23,553 nt of DNA, taken from contig DAORXQ010000021.1 in NCBI GenBank assembly GCA_035371905.1, forward strand, positions 1-23,553, given 5' to 3'. Every line of letters starts with the position of its first letter. Within the stretch, counting starts at the first letter, position 1. Under the pieces are notes generated by a model. The model worked only from the letters and a program-made list of their open reading frames with translations. It did no database searches and was not told the DNA's origin. A program made the translations under genes and the position numbers. Of this stretch, positions 22,972-23,553 are shown in pieces. Source of the DNA: a bacterium (GTDB lineage: Bacteria; Ratteibacteria; UBA8468; B48-G9; JAFGKM01).

Positions 22972-23553
22972 ATGAACGGATATAGAAAAATAATTGTCAA
23001 TGACATAAATTTAGAAGCAAAAGGAATTATTAATGAACTATTTTCTTTATTCCCACAAACAGATATGTTTTGTCAATTTCAAAATGGGTATCTTATTATT
23101 TTCTTAAGGGAACTGGATTTTTTCTTCTTCAAAAATGTGGTTTTTGAATATATTCAAAAATTTCCAAAACATCAAAAAATTTTGCAGAAAATTTTATATA
23201 GTATTGAAAATATTAAAAGTTATGGTTTGAAGGGTTTTAAAAGATTATATGTTGGTTATAACAAAGAAAGAAAAGTAAAAAATAGAACAATTAAGGAAAT
23301 GGAAAGAGGAAAGTATTTTTATGCTCGAGAGCATAATTTCTCTAAGAAAAACAATCAATTGCCTCAAAAATTTGTTAACAAAATAATTGTAGGAGATAGT
23401 GAGATTATTTTAAAAGAATTCCCTGATAATTGTATTGATTTGATATTTACTTCTCCTCCTTATAATTTTGGATTAGAATATGAGACACATAAAGATGGTA
23501 TTAATTGGGAAGATTATTTTCATAAACTATTTACAATTTTTGAAGAATGTATA
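22972..23553 (+). CDS. SPPY-type DNA methyltransferase, 5' part only
   Basis: An open frame from the ATG at 22972 to the window edge, 194 codons with no stop. Residues 137-165 read VNKIIVGDSEIILKEFPD followed by IDLIFTSPPYNFG. This is the start of an N6/N4 amino-methyltransferase domain, with the catalytic motif IV TSPPY at 160-164. TSPPY is typical of N4-cytosine enzymes; with motif IV ahead of the SAM-binding FxGxG motif (not in the window) it would be the beta class. About 130 residues precede the domain, rich in Phe and Ile, with no family I recognise; they may be a target-recognition or dimerisation segment. No strong ribosome-binding site is present. The target sequence, and whether a restriction gene follows, cannot be seen. 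Confidence 0.82.
   Translation, partial: MNGYRKIIVNDINLEAKGIINELFSLFPQTDMFCQFQNGYLIIFLRELDFFFFKNVVFEYIQKFPKHQKILQKILYSIENIKSYGLKGFKRLYVGYNKERKVKNRTIKEMERGKYFYAREHNFSKKNNQLPQKFVNKIIVGDSEIILKEFPDNCIDLIFTSPPYNFGLEYETHKDGINWEDYFHKLFTIFEECI

Overview
The window is strongly A+T-rich, uses AGA and ATA codons freely, and is packed with overlapping genes. A FadL-type outer-membrane protein, sigma-54 and the division/wall genes point to a free-living bacterium with an outer membrane and peptidoglycan. The low G+C content, the ftsZ-linked cluster of Gfo/Idh, DUF6807-like and UroD-like genes, and the mixture of Shine-Dalgarno and apparently leaderless starts would fit an uncultured lineage, perhaps in or near the PVC/Omnitrophota-like groups. 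That placement is inference. I saw no tRNA, rRNA, CRISPR array or insertion sequence, and no gene-free stretch over 300 bases.

Left arm, minus strand (4379 to 1): a cobalamin-binding-type radical SAM protein, a beta-ketoacyl synthase with an altered active site (Cys-His-Asn in place of Cys-His-His), and a sensor protein with a seven-helix membrane region, GAF and PAS domains that runs off the left edge. The sensor gene is split by a frameshift lying exactly on a U_UUU_UUC slippery heptamer. Middle-left (4434 to 8015): a sigma-54-type promoter drives a FadL-like porin gene, which overlaps by 62 bases a receiver-histidine kinase gene. Converging on these is rpoN itself, encoding sigma-54. rpoN and rnfB diverge from overlapping promoters.

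Right arm, plus strand (8016 to 23553): an unbroken run of co-directional genes, most overlapping or separated by only a few bases. It starts with a lone rnfB-like gene and truA. A partial division/wall cluster follows: murB, ddl, ftsQ, ftsA, ftsZ. A five-gene sugar-processing cluster then joins ftsZ by a 4-base overlap: TIM-barrel isomerase, Gfo/Idh dehydrogenase, DUF6807-like protein, UroD-like protein and xylulokinase. Next, a near-consensus promoter at the end of the xylulokinase gene leads to rpsI, a SMC/OLD-like ATPase plus a small TOPRIM-like protein, argC, and the 5' part of an SPPY-type DNA methyltransferase cut by the window edge.

The best candidate for an undescribed system is the ATPase/TOPRIM-like pair between rpsI and argC, with a DNA methyltransferase gene close downstream. 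It resembles in outline two-gene ATPase-plus-TOPRIM defence systems, but both proteins are unusually small. Second is the ftsZ-coupled sugar cluster, which contains the dehydrogenase plus TIM-barrel pairing known from 3-keto-glycoside cleavage. Third is the rpoN-adjacent sigma-54 porin/kinase unit.
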